Shown: piece after piece, positions 12,843 through 20,870 of the stretch
Numbering within the stretch: the stretch's first letter is position 1
Layout of the letters: the number at the start of each line of letters is the position of its first letter
Origin: an uncultured Spirochaetales bacterium
GTDB taxonomy: Bacteria; Spirochaetota; Spirochaetia; Sphaerochaetales; Sphaerochaetaceae
Assembly: GCA_934271365.1 (NCBI GenBank)
Contig: CAKQRI010000026.1
Location: 1 to 30,049 of the forward strand
Length of the DNA: 30,049 nt
Direction of reading: 5' to 3'
Notes under the pieces: generated by a model
The model's input: only the letters and a program-made list of their open reading frames with translations
Database searches by the model: none
What the model was told of the DNA's origin: nothing
Translations under genes and position numbers: made by a program

Positions 12843-14709
12843 ATGAAATCTTTAATGAAAAAGCTTGAACATCTGCTTGAGCGTGGTGGTACAAAAAAAG
12901 ATATAGTACTGCTGGTTATAAGCGGAATCTCACTTATTCTCAGCCTTATTGACAGCAAGATGGATATACTGCCATTTCCTTTTGATATTGCCTGGATTGC
13001 AATAATACTCTCGGGAGTCCCAATTATCCTTGAAGCTATAATCGGGCTTGTAACAAGCTTTGATATCAAAGCAGATGTGCTTGTATCTCTAGCTCTTATC
13101 GCTTCTGTCCTCATTCATGATGACTTTGCAGCAGGTGAGGTTGCATTTATTATGCAGTTAGGAGCTTTGCTTGAGGCTCTTACAGTTGCTAGGGCGCGTG
13201 CTGGAATTGAGAGGCTTGTACATCTGAAGCCTCTTAATGCAAGAATCATAAAATCAGGAAAAGAGTCTATAACCGCTGTTGAGAATGTTTCAGAAGGGGA
13301 TACCATAATAGTGCTTCCTGGTGAGACTGTTCCTGTGGATGGGGTGATAATATCCGGAGAGACTTCAATAAATCAGGCGGTGATGACAGGAGAATCACTT
13401 CCTGTTGATAAAGTGCCTGGTGATGGTGTTTCAAGCGGGACAGTCAATCAGTATGGAGCTTTTGACATGAAAGCCACAAAAGTCGGGGAGGATAGCTCAA
13501 TACAGCGCCTTATCAGGCTTGTTCAGTCTGCAGATGCTGGGAAAGCAAAGATTGTTGGGCTTGCCGATAGGTGGGCGACCTGGATTGTCATAGTAGCATT
13601 ATCAGCAGCTATAGTGACATGGGCAGTTTCGGGAATAATGATAAGAGCTGTAACAATACTTGTTGTGTTCTGCCCATATGCCCTTGTACTTGCTACTCCG
13701 ACTGCGATAATGGCAGCGATAGGAAATGCCACGAAACATGGCTTTCTTGTAAGAGAGGGCGATGCACTTGAGCGTCTTGCTGCTGTTTCTGAGATAACTT
13801 TCGATAAGACTGGAACTCTTACATATGGGAAACCTGAAGTGATTGCTGTCAGATCAGCTGGAAGCTTCAGTGATGATGAGATTTTTTACTATACTGCTTC
13901 TGCAGAGAATTTGTCAGAGCATCCGCTTGGGCGTGCTGTTGTAGAATGCTATGGGAAAGACGTAAAAGCAACCGAGAATTTCAGAATGGTTCCGGGCCAT
14001 GGCATTTCGGCTTCTGTCTCTTCTCATTCTATCATTGCAGGAAATACGAAGTTTTTAGCTGATAATGGTGTAAAAACTAGAATAGATGCTGGATTCAGCA
14101 GATATATTGATAAAGGGGCTACTATTATCCATGTTGGGATTGATGGTGAATATGCTGGATTCATTGCTCTTTCAGATACTCTCCGTAGTGATGCGGACGT
14201 AATGATAAAGAAAATCAGAAAGCTGGGAGTGATGCCGGTTCTTCTTACAGGAGATGGACGGAATGTGGCTTCTTCTATTGCATTAGCGCTTGGAATTGAG
14301 ACCTTTCAACCAGAATGTCTGCCTGAAGATAAGATGCAGTTTATCGAAGGAGAACAGCAAAAAGGTATTAAGATATGCATGATTGGTGATGGCATTAATG
14401 ATGCTCCAGCCTTGAAGAAAGCAGATGTGAGCATTGCAATGGGAGGCAAAGGCAGCGATATAGCCATTGATGCTGCAGACATTGTTCTGATTGATGACGA
14501 TGTAAAAGAGCTGCCACATCTGATTGCGCTATCACGCAGGATGATGAAGACAATAAAGCTTAATCTGGCATTCTCTATGACACTGAACTTTGTTGCGATA
14601 ATCCTTGCAATTACTGGTTTTCGGTGCGCTTATCCATAATGCGGGAAGCGTTCTTGTCATTGTGAATTCTGCATTTCTTCTTAAGTGGAGACGCAGAAGC
14701 TGGCTCTGA
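12843..14709 (+). pseudogene. P1B-type heavy-metal (probably copper) ATPase, damaged
   Basis: The 598-codon frame (ends at 14639) has all cytoplasmic ATPase parts: TGES (182-185), the phosphorylation site DKTGTLT (321-327), an HP motif (360-361) and GDGINDAP (515-522). No N-terminal metal-binding domain is present, as is usual for compact members of about 620 aa. There are two defects. The membrane metal site, normally CPC, reads CPY (277-279, codon TAT at 13677). After ITG (592) the frame shifts and stops early. The missing end is found in the +1 frame from 14623 (GALIHNAGSVLVIVNSAFLL, then KWRRRSWL, stop 14707-14709), and a loss of about 13 bases best explains it. ATG 12843 has AAGGGG seven bases upstream. 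The last transmembrane helix is lost, so transport is unlikely. Confidence 0.8.
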
Positions 14710-14757
14710 TTCATCTTATGATTGCATACAGCACTCTCTGGCGCTAAGATTTATCCA

Positions 14758-15303
14758 ATGAGATATTCAAAGATAATATATCTGAAGGATGGCAGAGAGT
14801 GCCTCATCAAAAGCGCAGGTGAAGATGATGCAGAAGCAATGTGCACATCATTTTCAGATACCCATAGCGAGACCGATTTTCTTTTGACTTATCCAGATGA
14901 GAGCAGCTTCACTCCAGATGAAGAGCGCAAGTTCCTGATTGATAAGGAAAACAGTGATAGAGAAATAGAATTATGTGCTGTGGTTGATGGAAGGATAGTA
15001 GGATCTGCTGGTGTTGATGCGCTTTCTCAGAAGTGCAAGCTTCAGCATCGTGCTGAGTTCGGGATAAGCATTTTGCGCAGCTTCTGGGGGCTTGGTATCG
15101 GAAGGGCTCTTACAGAGTGCTCTATTGAGATGGCAAGGAAAGCTGGCTATGAGCAGCTTGAGCTTGAAGTCGTAAGCGATAACAGCAGGGCCATTGCGCT
15201 TTATGAGAGCGAAGGCTTTGTTGAATATGGTAGAAATCCGAGAGGCTTCAAGTCAAGAGCATCTGGATACCAGTGTCTGGTTCTTATGAGACTGGAGCTT
15301 TAG
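14758..15303 (+). CDS. GNAT-family N-acetyltransferase
   Basis: This 181-aa protein has a complete GNAT domain: IIYLKDGRECLIKSAGEDDA at the N-terminus, HRAEFGISILRSFWGLGIGR with the acetyl-CoA loop (about residues 98-117), and the closing NSRAIALYESEGFVEYG with its conserved Asn, Tyr and Gly. The final 'GFKSRASGYQCLVLMRLEL' resembles enzymes that acetylate polyamines or ribosomal protein-type amines, but the substrate is not decided by this. I chose ATG 14758; it has only a weak AAGAT ribosome site, and a TTG at 14722 has none. It follows the broken ATPase by about 50 bases. Its stop overlaps the stop of the converging TfoX-N gene by four bases. Confidence 0.8.
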   Translation: MRYSKIIYLKDGRECLIKSAGEDDAEAMCTSFSDTHSETDFLLTYPDESSFTPDEERKFLIDKENSDREIELCAVVDGRIVGSAGVDALSQKCKLQHRAEFGISILRSFWGLGIGRALTECSIEMARKAGYEQLELEVVSDNSRAIALYESEGFVEYGRNPRGFKSRASGYQCLVLMRLEL

Positions 15304-15608
15304 TCCTTCTCTGCATAAAGCTCTTCATATGAAGCTTCAAAAAGCTTTTTTAGAAGATCCCTATTATCTGTGTCTTCTATTAATATCATCTCTTTGGCTC
15401 CAGCATAAGGCCTCTCCATTCTTGCGTCCTTTAGAAGCGCGAGTGCGCTTCTGCATGGTTTTATGAGCATTCTGTTGTCGGCAATGTATGAGATTATCCT
15501 GCCTTTATAGTAAATGATGTATTCTCCCATCATCTTCCTGTATGTTATCTCTTCAAGTTCTGATAGTCCTTCGAGTATGTAGTCAAGGTAGCTCTTATCG
15601 CTTGCCAT
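15300..15608 (-). CDS. TfoX N-terminal domain protein
   Basis: The 102-aa protein is a stand-alone TfoX_N domain. It has SYLDYILEGLSELEEITYRK, the conserved MMGEYIIYYKGRIISYIADN strand pair and MLIKPC, and ends with the usual helical segment LLKKLFEASYEEL. In Haemophilus the full-length TfoX (Sxy) activates competence genes, but isolated N-domains in other bacteria have no established role. ATG 15608 has AAGGGA about seven bases upstream. It converges with a GNAT gene, TAA and TAG stops overlapping over four bases. Nothing links it to DNA-uptake genes here. Confidence 0.8.
   Translation of the reverse strand: MASDKSYLDYILEGLSELEEITYRKMMGEYIIYYKGRIISYIADNRMLIKPCRSALALLKDARMERPYAGAKEMILIEDTDNRDLLKKLFEASYEELYAEKD
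15332..15351 (+). terminator. Weak terminator for the GNAT gene
   Basis: AAGCTT (15332-15337) and AAGCTT (15342-15347) form a 6-bp stem with a 4-base loop, followed by TTTT. It lies 28 bases after the GNAT stop and inside the TfoX-N gene. Confidence 0.3.
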
Positions 15609-16035
15609 TGCATTTCCCTTTGCTGCTTGTATTCTAACTCATATTAATCATTCAATTTTTATTGTGTAAGATTACTGAAATTTAGGATTAAGAAGATTTT
15701 CTTAGGTAAAATTGCTGCATTCTGTGTACATTAATGGTTTTTTATGGTTTTATATAAAGCCGTAATGGCATTTGTTCTGCCTTGTTTTTGCATAGCGTTA
15801 TTTTATTTACCAAAATCCATGTTAATATAACATTTATTGATATAATCAGATTTAAAGAATATTAATCTGATAATTTTCGCATTAAGCAATGGTATTGGCT
15901 AATTAAATAGTAATTTCTTGTAGGTCATCTGTTTATTTTGCTTTTTCCATATTGTCTTTTTTTGAAATCCTTGTTATTTATTGTTTGCATTGATTAGATA
16001 ATGCTAACTATACATTGTGAGGAGCATATAGCAAT
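15609..16035 (+). promoter_or_regulatory. Long AT-rich upstream region of pflB
   Basis: The 427 bases hold no gene. They contain dyads that could bind regulators of anaerobic metabolism: TAAGAA/TTCTTA at 15689-15704, and ATCAGATT (15845-15852) with AATCTGAT (15864-15871), the latter just after an FNR-like but mis-spaced TTGAT-N3-ATCAG (15837-15849). The start has AGGAG at 16020-16024, eleven bases from ATG. Several A/T-rich -10 candidates exist, and I cannot choose between them. Confidence 0.45.
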
Positions 16036-18288
16036 ATGTTAGAAAATAATGCATGGGATGGCTTTGAAGGCCGTCTTTGGAAAGAGGAGATCAACGTCCG
16101 CGACTTCATCCAGAAGAACTATACACCATACTATGGTGATGAATCATTCCTTTCTGGTCCTACAGATGCTACAAATAAGCTCTGGGGGGAACTTCAGAAG
16201 CTTCAGAAGGAAGAGAGAGCAAAGGGCGGAGTTCTCGATATGGAGACTAAGGTTGTAAGCGGTCTTACAGCTTATGGTCCAGGATACATCAAAGAGGAAT
16301 ACAAGGATCTTGAGAAGATTGTAGGCCTCCAGACAGATAAGCCTCTCAAGCGCGCATTCATGCCTTATGGCGGAATCAAGATGGCTGAGCAGGCTTGCAC
16401 AACTTATGGCTATGAGCCAAGCCCAGAGCTTCATAAGATCTTCACAGATTATACACGCACACATAACCAGGCTGTATTCGATGCTTATACACCAGAGATG
16501 AGGCTTGCTCGCCATAGCCACATCATCACAGGTCTTCCTGATACATATGGCCGTGGCCGTATTGTTGGTGACTACCGCCGTGTAGCTCTCTATGGTATCG
16601 ATACACTCATTGCGTTCAAGCAGGATGACCTTGCTAACTGCGGTGATGGAACAATGACAGATGATGTAATCCGCCTCAGAGAGGAGATTGCAAGACAGAT
16701 CAATGCTCTTAAGGGCATGAAGGCAATGGCTGCTTCTTATGGCTATGACATCTCTAAGCCTGCTACAAATGCAAGAGAGGCTTGTCAGTGGCTCTATTTC
16801 GGATATCTTGCAGCTATCAAGACTCAGAACGGCGCAGCAATGAGCGTAGGAAGAATCTCAACATTCCTCGACATTTACATTGAGAGAGACCTCAAGGCTG
16901 GTAAGATTACAGAAGAGGAAGCACAGGAGCTTATCGACCACATGGTAATGAAGTTCCGTATGGTTAAGTTCGCTCGTATTCCAAGCTATAACCAGCTCTT
17001 CTCAGGTGACCCGGTATGGGCAACACTCGAAGTAGGTGGTATTGGAATGGATGGAAGAAGCATGGTAACAAAGAACTGCTTCAGATTCCTTCATACCCTT
17101 GAGAACATGGGACCAGCTCCAGAGCCAAACCTCACAGTTCTCTATTCAGCAGCTCTCCCTGAGAACTTCAAGCGCTACGCTTCTAAGATCAGTGTTAAGA
17201 CAAGCTCTGTTCAGTATGAGAATGATGATGTGATGAAGCCGGTATGGGGCGATGACTACTCAATCTGCTGCTGCGTATCTGCAACACAGACAGGTAAGGA
17301 GATGCAGTTCTTCGGAGCTAGAGCAAACCTTGCTAAGGCACTTCTTTACGCAATCAACGGTGGTGTTGATGTAAAGAGCCGTGAGCAGATCGGTCCTAAC
17401 TATGCACCTATCACAAGCGAGTATCTTGACTATGATGAGGTAATCAAGAAGTATACACAGATGCTTGACTGGCTTGCTGGTCTCTATGTGAATGTGCTTA
17501 ACCTGATCCAGTATATGCATGATAAGTACTACTATGAAGAGGCAGAGATGGCTCTTATCGATACAGATGTAAGAAGAACATTCGCAACAGGTATCGCAGG
17601 CTTCTCTCACGTAGTAGACTCACTCAGTGCTATTAAGTATGCAAAGGTCAAGGTAATCAGAGACGAGACTGGAATCGCAGTAGGCTATGAGACTGAAGGC
17701 GACTTCCCAAGATACGGAAACGATGATGACAGAGCTGATGACATTGCAGTATGGCTTCTCGATACATTCCTCAAGATGATCAAGAAGAGACATACTTACA
17801 GGAATTCTGAGGCTACAACATCTATCCTCACAATCACATCAAACGTTGTTTACGGTAAGTACACAGGAGCACTTCCTGATGGAAGAGAGGCTTATACTCC
17901 ATTCTCACCTGGTGCTAACCCAAGCTATGGTGCAGAGAAGAATGGCCTTCTTGCTTCTCTCAATTCTGTTGCTAAGCTTCCATACACATGGGCTCTTGAT
18001 GGTATCTCAAATACTCAGACAATCAACCCAGGTGCACTTGGACACAGCGAGGAAGAGCGTGTTGATAACCTTGTGAATGTTCTTGATGGATACTTCAGCC
18101 AGGGCGCTCATCACCTCAACGTAAACGTATTCGGAAAAGAGAAGCTCATCGACGCTATGGAGCATCCAGAGAAGGAAGAGTATGCAAACTTCACGATCCG
18201 TGTTTCTGGATATGCTGTAAAGTTCATCGACCTCACAAAGGAACAGCAGCTTGATGTTATCTCAAGAACTTGTCATGAAGTCCTCTGA
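16036..18288 (+). CDS. pflB: Formate C-acetyltransferase (pyruvate formate-lyase)
   Basis: This cytoplasmic glycyl-radical enzyme converts pyruvate and coenzyme A into acetyl-CoA and formate during anaerobic growth. The 750-aa length is normal. The catalytic cysteine pair appears as CCV in SICCCVSATQTGK (C412, C413), with an unusual third cysteine in front (C411). The radical loop RVSGYAV near the C-terminus places the radical at Gly725. Other PFL signatures are YGIDTLIAFKQDD and NTQTINPGALGHSEEERV. Codon use is noticeably more selective than in its neighbours (many CTC, ATC, TTC, AAC), a sign of very high expression. The last bases overlap the pflA start by 14 bases, so enzyme and activase are co-translated. 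The assignment is firm. Confidence 0.97.
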   Translation: MLENNAWDGFEGRLWKEEINVRDFIQKNYTPYYGDESFLSGPTDATNKLWGELQKLQKEERAKGGVLDMETKVVSGLTAYGPGYIKEEYKDLEKIVGLQTDKPLKRAFMPYGGIKMAEQACTTYGYEPSPELHKIFTDYTRTHNQAVFDAYTPEMRLARHSHIITGLPDTYGRGRIVGDYRRVALYGIDTLIAFKQDDLANCGDGTMTDDVIRLREEIARQINALKGMKAMAASYGYDISKPATNAREACQWLYFGYLAAIKTQNGAAMSVGRISTFLDIYIERDLKAGKITEEEAQELIDHMVMKFRMVKFARIPSYNQLFSGDPVWATLEVGGIGMDGRSMVTKNCFRFLHTLENMGPAPEPNLTVLYSAALPENFKRYASKISVKTSSVQYENDDVMKPVWGDDYSICCCVSATQTGKEMQFFGARANLAKALLYAINGGVDVKSREQIGPNYAPITSEYLDYDEVIKKYTQMLDWLAGLYVNVLNLIQYMHDKYYYEEAEMALIDTDVRRTFATGIAGFSHVVDSLSAIKYAKVKVIRDETGIAVGYETEGDFPRYGNDDDRADDIAVWLLDTFLKMIKKRHTYRNSEATTSILTITSNVVYGKYTGALPDGREAYTPFSPGANPSYGAEKNGLLASLNSVAKLPYTWALDGISNTQTINPGALGHSEEERVDNLVNVLDGYFSQGAHHLNVNVFGKEKLIDAMEHPEKEEYANFTIRVSGYAVKFIDLTKEQQLDVISRTCHEVL

Positions 18289-19030
18289 AAATAATATAGG
18301 ATATGTCCACTCTCTCGAATCATTCGGGTCTGTGGACGGTCCTGGTGTCCGTTTTGTGGTTTTCCTGCAGGGCTGCAACATGCGCTGCAGGTATTGCCAT
18401 AATCCTGAGACATGGAAGAAGTGCGCAGGAGAAGAGTGGAAGGCTGATGATCTCTTCCGCCATGTATACCGCTATAAGAACTATTGGGGAAATAAGGGTG
18501 GAATCACAGTAAGCGGTGGAGAGCCTCTGCTGCAGCTTGATTTTGTCTCTGAGTTCTTCTCTATAGCAAGAGAGAAAGGGGTGCATACAGCACTTGATAC
18601 CTCTGCTGAGCCTTTCAGGGATGATAAGGACTATCTTGAGAGGTTTGATCGTCTCATGGCTTCGACATCACTTGTCATTCTGGATCTGAAAGAGATTGAT
18701 GATGAGAAGCACAGAAAACTGACTGGACACAGCAATGAGAACATTCTCAAGATGGCTCGCCATGTATCTGATCTCGGAGTTCCTATGTGGATCCGCCATG
18801 TGCTTGTTCCTGGACTTACAGATGATGAGGATGGCCTAAGAAAGACGGCAGATTTCATATCTTCCCTTAAGACTGTTGAAAGAGTCGAGGTTCTTCCTTA
18901 TCATACACTAGGTATTTTCAAGTGGAATAAGCTTGGAATCCCATATACTCTATCTGATGCAGTTCCTCCAACAAAAGAGCAGGTTAAGAGAGCTGAAGAG
19001 CTCCTTGAATGCAGCAGATTCTCCCACTAA
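18275..19030 (+). CDS. pflA: Pyruvate formate-lyase activating enzyme (radical SAM)
   Basis: The 251-aa enzyme uses a 4Fe-4S cluster and S-adenosylmethionine to take a hydrogen from the radical glycine of PflB. The cluster motif is CNMRCRYC (C34, C38, C41), preceded by the family signature SFGSVDGPGVRFVVFLQGC and followed by SGGEPLLQ and the SAM-contacting DTSAEP strand. HTLGIFKWNKLG near the C-terminus is typical of true PFL activases. I place the start at ATG 18275, within the pflB end; a TTG at 18251 would lie deeper inside pflB. No separate ribosome site is evident, which fits coupling. The stop codon lies in the loop of the terminator. Confidence 0.95.
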   Translation: MKSSENNIGYVHSLESFGSVDGPGVRFVVFLQGCNMRCRYCHNPETWKKCAGEEWKADDLFRHVYRYKNYWGNKGGITVSGGEPLLQLDFVSEFFSIAREKGVHTALDTSAEPFRDDKDYLERFDRLMASTSLVILDLKEIDDEKHRKLTGHSNENILKMARHVSDLGVPMWIRHVLVPGLTDDEDGLRKTADFISSLKTVERVEVLPYHTLGIFKWNKLGIPYTLSDAVPPTKEQVKRAEELLECSRFSH

Positions 19031-19044
19031 GCTGGGAGTTTTTT
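19021..19044 (+). terminator. Intrinsic terminator of pflBA
   Basis: CTCCCA (19021-19026) and TGGGAG (19033-19038) form the stem and six T residues follow. The pflA stop codon TAA (19028-19030) sits in the loop, so the last codons form part of the stem. Confidence 0.9.
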
Positions 19045-19369
19045 ATTTTATAATGCTATTAAAAATGCAACTTATAATTTCTTAAGCTAATCAGAGTTCA
19101 ACAAAGTTATAGAAATGTTTATATAAAATTTTTTAGTCCCGTTTTTGTATTTCTTTGTTTTTTTTGAGTTAATCAGGCATATATCTTTACCATATTGTTT
19201 TCAATTATTATAATTATTTGTATTGTAAATAAATATACAAGAAGAAATAAATTGTTGAACAATCAATGAATACATTATTTACATATTTGGGTTTTCTAAG
19301 TAAATTAATTTAAAAATTAAACTATTAGTATTTATTACTAATAAAGAAACCTTAAAAAGGAATGTAGTT
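19045..19369 (+). promoter_or_regulatory. Very AT-rich upstream region of the exported-protein operon
   Basis: No gene is visible in these 325 bases. Close to the gene is a perfect dyad ATTAGTA-TTTAT-TACTAAT (19324-19342), which could be an operator or a leader stem. AAGGA (19357-19361) gives the ribosome site. The AT content allows many -10 and -35 alternatives, so I assign none. Confidence 0.4.
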
Positions 19370-19987
19370 ATGAAAAAGAAACTTTTTGTTGTTATGATTC
19401 TTTTTGCGTTTATAACTGTATCAGTATTTGCAAATACAGAAGAAAAAGGAGTCTGGAAAACAGGAACAACAGGGGCAATTGGAGCTGCTGCTCATATGAC
19501 AGTCCGTCTTGATCTGTCCGAAAAAAGAGATGCTCAGTATGCAGTTGCATTTACATCAGGTAAGATTGCTGACTATAGTGATGATATAGCAAACATTAAA
19601 GACATATCATTGGTCCCGAATATCTCTACTATGAAATTTAATGATTATGGTGGCGAGTCTACTGAGAACCCACTGTATATCTCATATAAATTCAAAGAAA
19701 ATACAAAAGTTGCTTTGTATCTTGAGATTGAAGGCAACTTAAAGGATAAAGCAGCTAAAGCTAGTTTGAAATATAAGGTATCTTTCAATAATGGAACTGA
19801 GCAGTCTCTTGAATCTGCAGATTCTCAGACTTCAATAAGCGTAAAGACTTTTGAGGACAAAGCCAAGGTCGGAGCCGTAGAGGTTGGAAGTATTCCTCTT
19901 ACAATCAGCGCTGTTGATACATTTGAATATGCTGTGACGAAAAAGCTTAGCTCTACAATGAAGCTCATTGTTAGGTCTGAGGCGTAA
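19370..19987 (+). CDS. Exported protein of unknown function, paralogue 1
   Basis: A 205-aa protein with a clear signal peptide (KKK, then LFVVMILFAFITVSV, cleavage after VFA near residue 21). The mature part is rich in alternating beta-type segments (MTVRLDLSEKRDAQYAVAFT; LYISYKFKENTKVALYLEIE) and lacks cysteine, lipobox and transmembrane helix. It should therefore reach the periplasm or be secreted. It shares a pattern with the next gene: V-LDLS near the start of the mature part, and an N-x-x-hydrophobic strand followed by '-G-LK-'. I do not know the family. It is the first gene of a two-gene operon (15-base gap) with its own AT-rich promoter region. Confidence 0.75.
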   Translation: MKKKLFVVMILFAFITVSVFANTEEKGVWKTGTTGAIGAAAHMTVRLDLSEKRDAQYAVAFTSGKIADYSDDIANIKDISLVPNISTMKFNDYGGESTENPLYISYKFKENTKVALYLEIEGNLKDKAAKASLKYKVSFNNGTEQSLESADSQTSISVKTFEDKAKVGAVEVGSIPLTISAVDTFEYAVTKKLSSTMKLIVRSEA

Positions 19988-20002
19988 AAGGGGGTTAATG
20001 AA

Positions 20003-20554
20003 ATGAAGAGAATGAATAAATTAATCATATTTGCATTAATGCTTCTTGTTTCTGTTTCTGCTGTTTTTGCAGATGATATTGCTACTGCTTCAACCATAGT
20101 CGGGCTGGATCTTTCAGATTATGGTTATTTCAAGGTTTGGTTTACAGATGAGAATGGCGATGTTCATCCTGATATCAAGGATTTAGAGAAATCAACGAGC
20201 TCATTTGGTAATTATGGTTACTATACAAACTTCATGCTTCATTATGATGCAATTACTACTGATGAAATAAAGGTTAACTTATCATCCAGTGGTCCATTAA
20301 AGGCAAGTGAAGGAACTGATACTATTGATTACTATGTAAGCGGGTTTGATGGTGAACTTCATCCTGCATTTGGTATTAAGGAAGAGACAAAGATAGCAGA
20401 ATACGAAACAGGTGTTGATATTGCTGTTACTAAGGATTCTGATAATAAGGCCAGTGGCCTGCTTGTTTATTCTGTTATGCTGGCTAAAGATGCTTCTGGT
20501 GCAGAATATAGTGTTTATACATCAGATATTATCGCAAAGGTAATCGTGAACTAA
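20003..20554 (+). CDS. Exported protein of unknown function, paralogue 2
   Basis: The 183-aa product has a signal peptide (KRMNK, then LIIFALMLLVSVSAV, cleavage after VFA near residue 23). The mature portion starts with DDIATASTIVGLDLSDYGYF and continues with predicted beta strands, including YYTNFMLHYDAITTDEIKVN and the following SSSGPLK, which line up with the same region of its neighbour. It has no cysteine or membrane anchor. GGGGG about eight bases before ATG 20003 is the ribosome site. A strong terminator follows. The pair probably arose by duplication and may form a complex or surface layer; this is inference only. Confidence 0.75.
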   Translation: MKRMNKLIIFALMLLVSVSAVFADDIATASTIVGLDLSDYGYFKVWFTDENGDVHPDIKDLEKSTSSFGNYGYYTNFMLHYDAITTDEIKVNLSSSGPLKASEGTDTIDYYVSGFDGELHPAFGIKEETKIAEYETGVDIAVTKDSDNKASGLLVYSVMLAKDASGAEYSVYTSDIIAKVIVN

Positions 20555-20576
20555 ACCTTTTGGAATGCTATTTATT

Positions 20577-20609
20577 ACAGGCAATGGCTTATGGCTGTTG
20601 CCTGTTTTT
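20577..20609 (+). terminator. Intrinsic terminator of the exported-protein operon
   Basis: ACAGGCAA (20577-20584) and TTGCCTGT (20598-20605) form an 8-bp stem with a 13-base loop, followed by TTTTTATTT. Confidence 0.85.
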
Positions 20610-20651
20610 ATTTAGGAAGGTTTGTTTTCTATTTGAGGGGATTATCAAGCC

Positions 20652-20870
20652 TCACCAGAGGTCGTATCTCAGAAGCAGGGTTTTCGCTTCCGCATCAGTT
20701 ATGTGGCCTGATCTGATTGCAGCCTTTACATCTGGTTCAAAATAATCAAATACAGGATTGAATATCTCGTTTTTCGAATAGCATTCCTCTAGAAGTGCAG
20801 TATCCTCTTTTAAGTATTCAGGCAGTTTTTCATAGATTTCATCTATTGAATATTCAGGATGGAATTCCAT
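20652..20870 (-). CDS. Small partner protein of the HipA-fold kinase
   Basis: A 72-aa, acidic, helical protein (SIDEIYEKLPEYLKEDTALL, then EECYSKNEIFNPVFDYFEPD). It has no helix-turn-helix motif I can see. Its start at 20870 overlaps the kinase gene by 28 bases and has GGAGA seven bases upstream, so it is co-translated after the kinase. Placement suggests an antitoxin, regulator or chaperone for the kinase, although toxin-first order is less usual for HipA systems. The family is not recognised. Confidence 0.65.
   Translation of the reverse strand: MEFHPEYSIDEIYEKLPEYLKEDTALLEECYSKNEIFNPVFDYFEPDVKAAIRSGHITDAEAKTLLLRYDLW

Noticed and set aside
15837..15849. FNR binding site upstream of pflB
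   Set aside because: The halves TTGAT and ATCAG are separated by three bases instead of four and one half is imperfect. It was kept only as part of a general dyad observation.
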